Notes under the pieces: generated by a model | Told to the model about the DNA's origin: nothing | Seen by the model: the letters and a program-made list of their open reading frames with translations, nothing else | Database searches by the model: none | Source: Algoriphagus oliviformis | GTDB lineage: Bacteria > Bacteroidota > Bacteroidia > Cytophagales > Cyclobacteriaceae | Direction of reading: 5' to 3' | Length of the DNA stretch: 64,000 nt | Assembly: GCF_017254915.1 (NCBI RefSeq) | Contig: NZ_JAFKCT010000001.1 | Span: forward strand, 62,001-126,000 | In this document: positions 33,507-41,553 of the stretch, in pieces | Position numbering within the stretch: position 1 is the first letter of the stretch | Layout: every line of letters begins with the position of its first letter | Translations under genes and position numbers: made by a program

Positions 33507-34520
33507 ATGAAAACGAACAAGACCAAACTCGCAATATTGATGATGGGAATCATGGCAATGCTGATCCTGCCGGACTTTGCCTCAGCGCAGCGCATGCACG
33601 GTGCCGCTTCAGGACGAGGTGGAGCCAGACCCACCACTACCCGCAGCGCACCCCAGCGCACCCAGCCCCCCTCCCGTACGCCGAGCCGTGCTACCTCAAG
33701 ACCGGCCACCAGCTCCCGGCCTCAGACCTCCACCAGACCCGCCAATTCCAGTTCCCGAGCCACCGTCAACGGGGGCTCCAGCAGGGTGACTTCCAAACCG
33801 GCCAACAACAGCAAGGTGGCCAGTGTCAAGGACAACAAAGTCGGCAGCAACAACGGAAACCGAGTGGGCAACAACTCGGGAAATCGGGTGGGTAACAACA
33901 CGAATGTGGGAAACCGAGTCAACATCGACAACAGCAGAAACGTCAACATCAATGTAAGAAATACCCGAAATGTGGCCTATCGCCCTCCCTATCGTCCCTA
34001 CCCCCGCCCCCCGGTGGTTTGGGGAGGGTATGGATTTTCATGCTTCCGTCCTTACTACTATCATCCCTACACGCCTTTCTATTGGGGCCCTGCTTGGCAC
34101 CCATGGGGATTCTTCGTGGCAACCCTGGCGGTCACCGCGATCGTCGTCAGCGTCGAAAACCAGAAATACCACTACGATGAGGGAGTCTTTTACACCGAAT
34201 CGGATGGTGGATACGTGGCAGTGGAAGCCCCACAAGGCGCCACGGTAAAGGTCATCCCCAGCGACGCACAGACGGTGGAGGTCAGCCCTACCGTAAACAA
34301 CTACTACTATGGAGGGACTTTCTACGAGAAAGAAAACGGTGAATACACGGTAGTCCCTCCTCCGGCGGGGGCGGTGGTGGACAATCTGCCCGAGGGTGCC
34401 GAAGAAGTAAAAGTTGGCGACCAGACCTACGTGAAATATGGCGACACCTACTACTTGCCAGTCCAAGTCGATGGCAAAAATGCCTATGAAATAGCGCAGG
34501 TAGAGGAAGTCGAGCAATAG
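33507..34520 (+). CDS. DUF6515 family exported protein with Asn/Ser-rich low-complexity linker
   Basis: 337 residues. After the signal peptide (ending ASAQ) comes a long low-complexity stretch: Ser/Thr/Pro/Arg-rich (about 35-90), then Asn/Gly/Arg/Val repeats such as NGNRVGNNSGNRVGNNTNVGNRV (about 118-142). A Tyr/Pro-rich segment and a hydrophobic helix (about 195-215) precede a C-terminal beta domain with repeated YYYGGTFYEKENGEYTVVP-like units (about 225-325). The C-terminal part matches DUF6515. Role unknown. It is paired with the DUF2092 gene. Confidence 0.75.
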   Translation: MKTNKTKLAILMMGIMAMLILPDFASAQRMHGAASGRGGARPTTTRSAPQRTQPPSRTPSRATSRPATSSRPQTSTRPANSSSRATVNGGSSRVTSKPANNSKVASVKDNKVGSNNGNRVGNNSGNRVGNNTNVGNRVNIDNSRNVNINVRNTRNVAYRPPYRPYPRPPVVWGGYGFSCFRPYYYHPYTPFYWGPAWHPWGFFVATLAVTAIVVSVENQKYHYDEGVFYTESDGGYVAVEAPQGATVKVIPSDAQTVEVSPTVNNYYYGGTFYEKENGEYTVVPPPAGAVVDNLPEGAEEVKVGDQTYVKYGDTYYLPVQVDGKNAYEIAQVEEVEQ

Positions 34521-34564
34521 AGACTTCTACTTTCAGCTGACAATTCCAACCAGTCATCTTTATC

Positions 34565-35179
34565 ATGGGAAACGAAAAACCAAAGTATTTGGCATCGGAA
34601 CGCGTCTATGAATATCTGTTGCTGACCACCCCCAACGAGACAGTTGGCCGTTTCGCTTGGAACCTAAAGCGATTGTTTACTAAGAACTACCGTTGCCTCC
34701 AGGCGGACATGCTTTCTCCCCACATCACCGTTGGCACTTTTTTGCTTCGTAAAAAACTGGAATCAAAAATTGTCGATAAGCTAAGGGAATTTGCGATGAC
34801 TGTCACACCCTTTACAGCTGAGTTTGATGGTTTCGGAAGTTTCCCGAAGAAAGTAGTATTTCTCGATATCGCCAACAAAGAACCTTTCCATGAGCTGTCA
34901 AAGGGTTCGAGGGACTCATCGAGCCGCTTCAATAACGACAACTCCCATTTTTCATTCAATGCTCACCTGACAATCGCGAGATCTATGAACGCCGAGCAAT
35001 TTGAAAATGCTTGGCGAGACTGGAAGGACAAAGCATTCAAAGCTTCCTCCGACGTCAATGAAATGTTACTACTACGTAGACCTTTTCATCATGAACAGAG
35101 AAACCGTTTTGAAAAAGTCACAACTTTTGTTTTTCGAGGAAAAAAGGGAACTGGGGGACAACTGAAACTTGATTTCTGA
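34565..35179 (+). CDS. 2'-5' RNA ligase/cyclic phosphodiesterase superfamily protein
   Basis: 204 residues. The two catalytic H-x-T/S-x motifs of the 2H phosphoesterase family are HITVGTF (about 57) and HLTIARS (about 138), spaced as usual. The N-terminus (ERVYEYLLLTTPNETVGRFAW) is atypical for ThpR. Codons are somewhat more AT-rich than neighbours. These enzymes open 2',3'-cyclic phosphates or act as RNA ligases in vitro; the true substrate is rarely known. The terminator at 35212 follows. Confidence 0.85.
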   Translation: MGNEKPKYLASERVYEYLLLTTPNETVGRFAWNLKRLFTKNYRCLQADMLSPHITVGTFLLRKKLESKIVDKLREFAMTVTPFTAEFDGFGSFPKKVVFLDIANKEPFHELSKGSRDSSSRFNNDNSHFSFNAHLTIARSMNAEQFENAWRDWKDKAFKASSDVNEMLLLRRPFHHEQRNRFEKVTTFVFRGKKGTGGQLKLDF

Positions 35180-35211
35180 GAAAAGCTGTCGATTTCACCA
35201 AGTGTCCCAAG

Positions 35212-35250
35212 ACAGCAAAAGCGGTCTAGCGACCGCTTTTGCTGTTTCCT
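35212..35250 (+). terminator. Terminator after the 2H phosphoesterase gene
   Basis: Long perfect palindrome: ACAGCAAAAGCGGTC with GACCGCTTTTGCTGT around a short loop, then TTTCCTTT. The first half shares the string ACAGCAAAAGCGGTCTA with the terminator of kmo at about 51294. Confidence 0.88.
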
Positions 35251-35520
35251 TTAGTTTGGCTATTTGCTAGACACCTGAAACTGGCCATCGTCCGCCCGGC
35301 ATCATTCCTCACCGCCTTTCATTCCATGCTTTTGCTGGCCTCAGAAATTGCCAAGACACAAGCCCGCCCCCGCCCCAAATGGTACAAATCAGAAAAATCA
35401 GTCCCTATGACAACAGGGGACATCCTCGCCCAATTCAGGGCTATAAACTGGGCTCACAACTCAAAAATCAATTTCTCCGACGTCGTCAACATCCAGATTT
35501 TGAATTTCAGCTTTCAGCCT
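35251..35520. other. Intergenic region with a short-period block near its end
   Basis: About 270 bp with no supported gene. The last 45 bp, read on the minus strand, carry the words AGTGAAGGCTGAAAGCTGAAATTCAAAATC in pieces with 7-9 nt spacing, right after the stop of the GMC gene. The rest shows nothing clear. Confidence 0.5.
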
Positions 35521-37230
35521 TCACTTTTTGCTTTCTGCCACCGCATGGTGCGCAGCTCTCGCTGCAAAGGCCATGTAGGTCAGGGAAGGGTTTTGCGTAG
35601 AAGTGGAGGTCATAGAAGCTCCATCCGTCACGTACACGTTGGGTACGGCGTGGAGCTGGTGATTGGCATTCAAAAGTGAGGTCTTGGGGTCTCTGCCCAT
35701 GCGCACGCCTCCCATCTCGTGGATATCGAGGCCTGGGATTCTATGGTCGTCATTGACCCGGATATTGGTGATCCCGGCCTTTTCAAACATCTCAGACATC
35801 TGCTCCTGGTAGTCCTTGATCATCTTCTCGTCATTGTCGTCGTAGTCCACGCTAACTTTGAGCAGCGGCATGCCCCATTCGTCTTTTTGGCTCATGTCGA
35901 GCGCGACGTAGTTGCTTTCCTTGGGGATAGTTTCGCCCATCATGTGCGAACCCACGTGCCAAGGGCCATATTGGTCTGGATTGAGCAGGCTGTTTTTGAG
36001 CTCCATGCCGATTCCGTCTTGGCTTGACCTGACTCCTCGGCTGGCGGAGAAGCCCGCCGCATAGCCGCGCAGGAAGTCGGTCTCCTGCTTGTACACGTTT
36101 CGGAATCTGGGGAAATAGCCGCTGGTCGGACGCCCGCCCGAAGTGGTGTATTCGCTGTGTCCTTCCCAAGTCCCGGACACTTGTGCGCGGTAGTTGTGGA
36201 AAGCGACGTACTTGCCAAGTAGGCCGTTGTCGTTGCCTAGGCCATTGGGAAAGCGGTTGGAGGTGGAGTTGAGCAGAACCAGGTTGGAGTTTAGGGCGGC
36301 GGCGTTTAGGAAAATCACATCCGCGTAAAACTCCTCGGTCTCCTTGGTCAGGCGATCCACCACGCGAACGCCGGTCGCCTTGCCTTTTTCCTCGTCATAG
36401 ATGATCGAGTGCACCACCGAGTCCGGTCTCAGGGTCAGGTTTCCGGTCTTCAAGGCCCAGGGGATGGTTGAAGAGTTGGCGCTGAAGTAGCCCCCAAAGG
36501 GACAGCCCCGCTGGCAGAGGTTTCGGTTTTGGCAAAGCGTTCTGCCTTGTTGGGCGTAATATTCCGCATTGCCGTGGATGTGCGCGCAGCGGGCAGAGAT
36601 CATGTGGCGGGTACCGCCGTAGTTTTTTTTCAGCTGCTCCGCAAAGTGTTTTTCCACGATGTTGAGCTCATATCCGGGAAGGAACTCCCCGTCCGGCAGT
36701 ACGTCTATGCCGTCCTTGAAACCGGAGACTCCGGCAAATTTCTCGACATAGCTGTACCACTTTTCGATGTCCTTGTACCTGATCGGCCAGTCCACGGCAA
36801 ATCCGTCTCTGGCCGGCCCTTCGAAGTCAAAGTCGGACCAGCGCTGCACTTGGCGCGCCCACAGCAGGGATTTTCCTCCTACCTGATAGCCACGGATCCA
36901 GTCAAAAGGCTTCTCCTGCACGTAGGGATGCTCTTTGTCTTTCACAAAAAAATGCATCGCATCCTCGCGAAAGGCATAGCAGCGGCTGACCACGGGGTTT
37001 TCCTCCTTGATCTTCTCGGGGATCTGTCCACGGTGCTCAAATTCGTAAGGAAGCATGGTCGTGGTCGGATAGTCCTTGCCATGCTCGACATTGCGGCCAC
37101 GCTCCAGCATCAGGGTTTTTACACCCAGCTCGCTCAGCTCTTTGGCTGCCCAGCTTCCGCTGATCCCCGACCCGATGACAATAGCCTGATAGGTTCGTTC
37201 CTGTTTGTTGCGGATATTCAGATTAGCCAT
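35521..37230 (-). CDS. GMC-family FAD oxidoreductase (3-keto-glycoside dehydrogenase-type large subunit)
   Basis: 569 residues. The FAD-binding Rossmann motif is VIGSGISGSWAAKEL (about 18-32), GGKSLLWARQVQRWSDFDFEG fits the GMC substrate region, and the C-terminal GMC_oxred_C holds the HEMGGVRMGRDPKTSLLN and NPSLTYMAFAARAAHH motifs with catalytic His/Asn. A Cys cluster (CQNRNLCQRGCPFGG, about 235-250) suggests an iron-sulfur or haem link. No signal peptide; export probably via the partner's Tat-like signal. It overlaps by 8 bp with the gene for the small subunit. It should oxidise a sugar or glycoside to a keto sugar. Confidence 0.88.
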   Translation of the reverse strand: MANLNIRNKQERTYQAIVIGSGISGSWAAKELSELGVKTLMLERGRNVEHGKDYPTTTMLPYEFEHRGQIPEKIKEENPVVSRCYAFREDAMHFFVKDKEHPYVQEKPFDWIRGYQVGGKSLLWARQVQRWSDFDFEGPARDGFAVDWPIRYKDIEKWYSYVEKFAGVSGFKDGIDVLPDGEFLPGYELNIVEKHFAEQLKKNYGGTRHMISARCAHIHGNAEYYAQQGRTLCQNRNLCQRGCPFGGYFSANSSTIPWALKTGNLTLRPDSVVHSIIYDEEKGKATGVRVVDRLTKETEEFYADVIFLNAAALNSNLVLLNSTSNRFPNGLGNDNGLLGKYVAFHNYRAQVSGTWEGHSEYTTSGGRPTSGYFPRFRNVYKQETDFLRGYAAGFSASRGVRSSQDGIGMELKNSLLNPDQYGPWHVGSHMMGETIPKESNYVALDMSQKDEWGMPLLKVSVDYDDNDEKMIKDYQEQMSEMFEKAGITNIRVNDDHRIPGLDIHEMGGVRMGRDPKTSLLNANHQLHAVPNVYVTDGASMTSTSTQNPSLTYMAFAARAAHHAVAESKK

Positions 37231-37795
37231 TTACTCTTGGTTTTTGGAGGTCGGAGATGAGAACTGCTCCATTGTATTCACCGGGAATGAGGGAATAGGG
37301 GATGACTTCGGTTTGGATGTATTCGGAGGCCATGTAGCCTTGGATGGTCAGTCTTTTGGTGGAATTGAGGAAATAGGCCACGGCGGCTTTCTTTTTCCCC
37401 TCCTCGGTATCGTCCCCTTCCAGCTTGGTCGCCGCGAGGATGGCCTCTTCTTTTTCCTTGGTAGAAAGCTCCTCAAACTTCTTCCCGGTGGCTGCTTTCA
37501 CCTGTTCGGGGAAGGCGGCGAGACCTGCGGAAAATTTCTCCTGGTTTTCCTGGGTAAAACAATCGTCTACCATGACCAGGATAAAATCAGGCACCTCCAA
37601 ATCGAGGGCTCCCTTGATCTCCCCAGCCGGGATGATGGTGTCGGAGATCAAGCCCAAAAGCGTCTTTTGGGAGGCGGTGACTTTGAGATTGTCGTACGCG
37701 GCGAGGATGTCCTCTTTGCTGAAATCACAGGAAGGAATCAGTACAAGTCCTCCCGAGATCAAAGCCAGATGCCGCAGGGCGATGCGTCTGTTCAT
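37223..37795 (-). CDS. Gluconate 2-dehydrogenase subunit 3-family protein
   Basis: 190 residues. The N-terminus (MNRRIALRHLALISGGLVLIPSC) has a twin-arginine-like start (RRIALR) and a possible lipobox Cys near 23. The rest fits the gluconate_2-dh3 domain (LGLISDTIIPAGEIKGALDLEVPDFI through VPSLIPGEY-like end). This small subunit pairs with GMC subunits and may carry them to the periplasm. Its stop overlaps the start of the GMC gene by 8 bp. The 80-bp gap to the GH29 gene suggests one transcript. Confidence 0.88.
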   Translation of the reverse strand: MNRRIALRHLALISGGLVLIPSCDFSKEDILAAYDNLKVTASQKTLLGLISDTIIPAGEIKGALDLEVPDFILVMVDDCFTQENQEKFSAGLAAFPEQVKAATGKKFEELSTKEKEEAILAATKLEGDDTEEGKKKAAVAYFLNSTKRLTIQGYMASEYIQTEVIPYSLIPGEYNGAVLISDLQKPRVNG

Positions 37796-37875
37796 AGGTT
37801 GATTGTTTGGGCTCTAGGCAAATTGAGCCGAGAAAGTAGCCAATTTGCCCAGAATCCACAAAATTGTTTTCAGTA

Positions 37876-39927
37876 TTAGCGGGTGATCACGCCGAATTCC
37901 CCCACGGTGGCCTTGTTGCCGTCGGTGGTTTTCAGGGATTTCAGGCGCACGTAGCGGGCAGGCACCTTATCGAAGCGCACATATTGCTCGATGGGGCTGG
38001 CCGCGATGTTGGAGAATTCGCCCCGGGCGACTTCCTTCCAAGAGCTGCCGTTTTCGCTCACCTCCACGGTGTAGTCCGCGATGAATCCACTCGGATAGCG
38101 CGCCTGCATGGGGAAGTAGGAGATGCCGCTCAGTGCTGCAGTTGTGCCCAAGTCAACCTGGAAGACGTCGTTTTCAGTCGTGTAGTAGGAGTGGATGTTT
38201 TCGTCGATGGCGCGGCCGGAGCGTTCGTCCGAGCTAGCCACTTTCCATCCGGCTTTTGGCAGGTCAAAATCCACACGGGCGACCTCGGAGACATTCCTGG
38301 TTTTTGGATCTACCGCAATCGCCTGGACAGTCTGGGCAGAAAGCACGTCAAAATCCCCGGAATAGGCGTTTTTGCCCTTTTCGGGGGCCGAGCCATCCGT
38401 GGTGTAGTAGATTTCCAGATCCGACTCGGCAGCGGCAATGCTGACCTTGCCTGCCGGAGTTCTTTCGATTTTGGGAGGAAAAAGCAGGGCTGGAGCCGAA
38501 TAAACCCCGATTTCGGAGATTACTGGAATGTCTTTGGCATCAAGGAAATTCACCCGGATTTTCTGGGCTTGGGTATCGTCAAATCTCAGGATGCGCTTGT
38601 AGCCGATCGTGGTGCCTTCGGCGATTTTTTCCCAGCTGCCATTGGCTTCTTTTTCCAGGGAAAAAGACTTCACACGCTGTCCCAAGTTCACATACTCTTG
38701 GAGCAGAAGGCGGTTGAAGGAGACTTCCTTTCCAAAGTCGATCTCCACGGACGCCTGCACCTGTCCGTCTGCCGTGGTCCAGTAGGTGTCAAAGTCACCG
38801 TCGTTGAGGTTTTTTGCCTCATAGCCATAGCCGCGATCCGCGCTTGCTTGCAGCTTCGCGTCTTTGGCCAGGTTTACCGCAAAATCTTCCTTCACTTTGG
38901 CAGCCATCTTCAGGATAGCCTCCTCGTCTTTCTCGTGGATCAGACCTCGAGTATCGACCGGGAAATTGATCAGCAGCGAGCTGTTTTGGCCGATGCTATG
39001 GTAATAGATCTCCATCAGATCCGGCAGGGAGCGCACTTTGTGGTCTTCGTATTGGTGGTAGTACCATCCCGGACGGATACTCACGTCAGACTCGGCAGGC
39101 ACCCAGTGGGTTCCGTTTTCCTGCCCGCCTGCCCATTTCTCAAAACCGGGCATTCCGGCGTAGACGGAGTCCCGCATCAGGTTGGACCAGGTGGTCTCGT
39201 AGGCAAAGCCGTGCTCGTTGCCCACCCATCGCACGTCCGGACCCGCATCACTGAACATCATCGCGTTGGGCTGCAGCTCACGCACCAGGGCATGCATGGT
39301 CGGCCAGTCGTAGTAGGTTCGCTTCTCCACTTTTCGCTCCTCGTTGGCGCCGCCGTACCAGCCGTCACCGCCATTCGCTCCGTCAAACCACACCTCGTAG
39401 ATCTCCCCGTAATTGGTCAGGAGCTCGGTGAGCTGGTTTTTCATGTAAGTGACATATTCCGGCTTGCCGTAGTCGGGATGGTTGCGGTCCCATGGGGAAT
39501 AATAGATGCCCACCTTCAGGCCGTATTCCCTACAGGCATCCACGAATTCGCGGATCAAATCGCCTTTTCCATCACGCCATGGGCTATTTTTTACAGAGTG
39601 CTCGGTATAGGCCGAGGGCCAAAGCACAAAACCGTCGTGGTGCTTGGCAGTGATGATCAGGCCCTTCATGCCTGCTTCTTTGGCCACGCGGGCCCACTGT
39701 CTGGCGTCCAGCTCGGTAGGATTAAACTGCTCTGGCTTTTCGTCCCCAAATCCCCACTCCCGATCGGAGAAGGTATTCATGTTGAAATGGACAAAACCGT
39801 AAAACTGCATCTCCTGCCAAGCGATCTGGCGCTCGTGTGGCACCGGCAAAACCGGGGCAGGGGGAGCGGCTTTTTCTTGACAGTAGCTTAATCCAAGGGC
39901 TAAAAATGGCCAGACGTACTTTTTCAT
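37876..39927 (-). CDS. GH29 alpha-L-fucosidase lipoprotein with discoidin and chitobiase-like domains
   Basis: 683 residues. The signal ends at a lipobox LSYC (Cys16). The GH29 barrel has GLIITAKHHDGFVLWPSAY (about 89-108) and the nucleophile motif EVWFDGANGG with Asp182. After about 345 come a first F5/8-type C (discoidin) domain (LQASADRGYGYEAKNLNDGDFDTYW), a chitobiase-like segment (EIYYTTDGSAP, about 495) and a second discoidin-like domain (about 570-683). It is a surface or periplasmic fucosidase that binds glycans. The GMC pair directly downstream on the same strand fits a joint glycan-degradation role. Confidence 0.9.
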   Translation of the reverse strand: MKKYVWPFLALGLSYCQEKAAPPAPVLPVPHERQIAWQEMQFYGFVHFNMNTFSDREWGFGDEKPEQFNPTELDARQWARVAKEAGMKGLIITAKHHDGFVLWPSAYTEHSVKNSPWRDGKGDLIREFVDACREYGLKVGIYYSPWDRNHPDYGKPEYVTYMKNQLTELLTNYGEIYEVWFDGANGGDGWYGGANEERKVEKRTYYDWPTMHALVRELQPNAMMFSDAGPDVRWVGNEHGFAYETTWSNLMRDSVYAGMPGFEKWAGGQENGTHWVPAESDVSIRPGWYYHQYEDHKVRSLPDLMEIYYHSIGQNSSLLINFPVDTRGLIHEKDEEAILKMAAKVKEDFAVNLAKDAKLQASADRGYGYEAKNLNDGDFDTYWTTADGQVQASVEIDFGKEVSFNRLLLQEYVNLGQRVKSFSLEKEANGSWEKIAEGTTIGYKRILRFDDTQAQKIRVNFLDAKDIPVISEIGVYSAPALLFPPKIERTPAGKVSIAAAESDLEIYYTTDGSAPEKGKNAYSGDFDVLSAQTVQAIAVDPKTRNVSEVARVDFDLPKAGWKVASSDERSGRAIDENIHSYYTTENDVFQVDLGTTAALSGISYFPMQARYPSGFIADYTVEVSENGSSWKEVARGEFSNIAASPIEQYVRFDKVPARYVRLKSLKTTDGNKATVGEFGVITR

Positions 39928-39989
39928 AGGGTAGTATTTGGGCGAAAACCTACCGATTTTAAGCGGGATTATAAAGAAAAAATTACAGG

Positions 39990-40130
39990 AAGTACCTGAG
40001 TGTTATTAGAAATAATAGGTTATTGGTTATTGAAAATTGATCAATGTCTATTGATAATTGGTTTGACGGAAGTGTAGGTTGGCTTTAAAAGTGCCGGTGG
40101 AATTTTCCAATCTTCAAGTTTTCCACTTTT
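39990..40130. repeat. Short-period word repeats between FG-GAP and GH29 genes
   Basis: Two blocks. At about 40005-40060 TTATTG, TTATTGG, TTATTGAAAATTG and ATTGATAATTGG recur. At 40099-40130, read on the minus strand, the words AAGTGGAAAACTTG, AAGATTGG and AAAATTCC follow the FG-GAP gene stop directly. No open frame and no strong hairpin. Confidence 0.5.
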
Positions 40131-41312
40131 TCAATCCAACTGCTCAAACACAAAAATCCCTTTCTTGTTGGCGATCACCACGTCCAAAAGCCCATCTCCG
40201 TTGATGTCCTCGGCGACCACGTTGAGGCCGACTCCGGAATCGTCGTCGATCTGGTGGGCTAGCCACTGGGGTTCCTTTCCTGCGACATACTCAAACCAGT
40301 AGAGATAGGCGGGCTCCAGAGCACCCGTGCCCTCCCGCATGTGGGCATAGTAGCGCTTGCCGGTGACAAAGTCCTTTTGCCCATCCCCGTTTACGTCTTC
40401 AAAGGCCACCGCATGGGTCTCGGACATTTCCTCCGTGAGGATGTGTCGGACAAAGTTTTGGCTGCTTCCATCCCCTTTGTTTTCATACCACCAAATGCCC
40501 CGCTCATGGGCCGAAGCCGCGAAGACATCGGCAAATCCGTCTTGGTTGAAGTCCGCGGCATACATGTGCGAAGCTGGTTCCCCAAGATTGGAAGGATGCC
40601 AGTTCCAGTGGGGCTGGGTGGGATCGCCGGGATTTTCCCACCAGCCCTCACGCACGATCACGTCCGGCTTCCCATCGCCGCTGAGGTCGGAATAGCCCAA
40701 GCCGTGGGAAAAGTTTTCCGAACCGGGCGTACCCGGAAGGCTGATGGTGTACTTTTTCCAAATCAAGTCGCCTGCATCGGTCGGAGCTTTCAGCCAGATC
40801 ATCTGCTTGTTGGCCACGTCCCCGCAGAGGATGTCCTTTCGACCGTCCCCGTCCATGTCGATGAAGTTGGGCGACTCGTTGCCCACGGTTTCGTGGATCA
40901 TGTGAACCGGCCAATGTTGATCTTTCCCTTTTGGGTTCTCATGCCAATAGACCGCTTTGCCCGGGAAATCCACCCGAATCAAATCCACCCAACCGTCATG
41001 ATTGACATCCAAGGCAAAGTTCAGCATGGAGTTGCTCCATTCCTTCTCGGGGACGTAGCGTTTGGGTTCGTAGATCTCATGCCTGGTCCAGCTAGGTGCC
41101 TCAAACCAAAAAGGCCCCGCCATCACGTCGATCTTACCGTCTTGGTTTACATCGCCGACCGCCACACCCTCGGTGACGAAGTGGTCGAAAAGTACAGTCT
41201 TTTTGAAGGGAATGTCGCCGCTTTTGTCCCGGTCGGCCATGAGCTGGGCATCGCAGCCGAGGGTGAGCAAGAGCGCTGGCGCAAAAAACAGAACGTATCG
41301 AAGGCGGTTCAT
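40131..41312 (-). CDS. FG-GAP/VCBS repeat lipoprotein
   Basis: 393 residues. Lipobox LTLGC (Cys20). The rest has repeated FG-GAP-type units with calcium-binding Asp clusters: VGDVNQDGKIDVM, LDVNHDGWVDLI, IDMDGDGRKDIL, YSDLSGDGKPDVI, ADFNQDGFADVF, EDVNGDGQKDFV and EDINGDGLLDVV, about 45-60 residues apart, forming a seven-bladed propeller. It should sit at the outer membrane and bind sugars or proteins. No enzymatic residues are seen. Upstream on the same strand of the GH29-GMC group. Confidence 0.85.
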   Translation of the reverse strand: MNRLRYVLFFAPALLLTLGCDAQLMADRDKSGDIPFKKTVLFDHFVTEGVAVGDVNQDGKIDVMAGPFWFEAPSWTRHEIYEPKRYVPEKEWSNSMLNFALDVNHDGWVDLIRVDFPGKAVYWHENPKGKDQHWPVHMIHETVGNESPNFIDMDGDGRKDILCGDVANKQMIWLKAPTDAGDLIWKKYTISLPGTPGSENFSHGLGYSDLSGDGKPDVIVREGWWENPGDPTQPHWNWHPSNLGEPASHMYAADFNQDGFADVFAASAHERGIWWYENKGDGSSQNFVRHILTEEMSETHAVAFEDVNGDGQKDFVTGKRYYAHMREGTGALEPAYLYWFEYVAGKEPQWLAHQIDDDSGVGLNVVAEDINGDGLLDVVIANKKGIFVFEQLD

Positions 41313-41320
41313 GGCTTTTG

Positions 41321-41479
41321 GGTAAGTGGTATTTGGTATGTAGTATTTGGAGACGTCTGTGCTTGTACTGATCTAAAAAAACGCCGTCGCTCTGTCCCTT
41401 TGCAAAAAGTATTTTTTTAATTCGTTTTTTCCAAGGAATCAAGGGGATAGCTTTTCGACAACTTCTGTATGTCGAAGCT
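41321..41479. repeat. Short-period words and an interrupted inverted repeat upstream of a TonB receptor gene
   Basis: At 41321-41352, the words GTAAGTGGTATTTGG and TATGTAGTATTTGG repeat with a 9-15 bp period. At 41449-41460 and 41470-41479, AGCTTTTCGACA and TGTCGAAGCT form an inverted repeat with a 2-nt bulge. The latter lies about 75 bp before the receptor's ATG and could be an operator. Confidence 0.45.
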
Positions 41480-41553
41480 TTTGGCTAAAACCCGAATCGT
41501 ACCGCCAAAAAATATTCGAGCCATTTTCTCTGGCTTTCGTCTTAATTTCCCAC

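Noticed and set aside
37864..39891. Open frame of 675 codons antisense to the GH29 fucosidase
   Set aside because: It mirrors the real gene. High GC at third positions removes stops on the other strand; no family motif, signal or start context supports it. The same holds for 1043-1960, 2141-3040, 16001-17632, 40341-41420 and 61605-62711.
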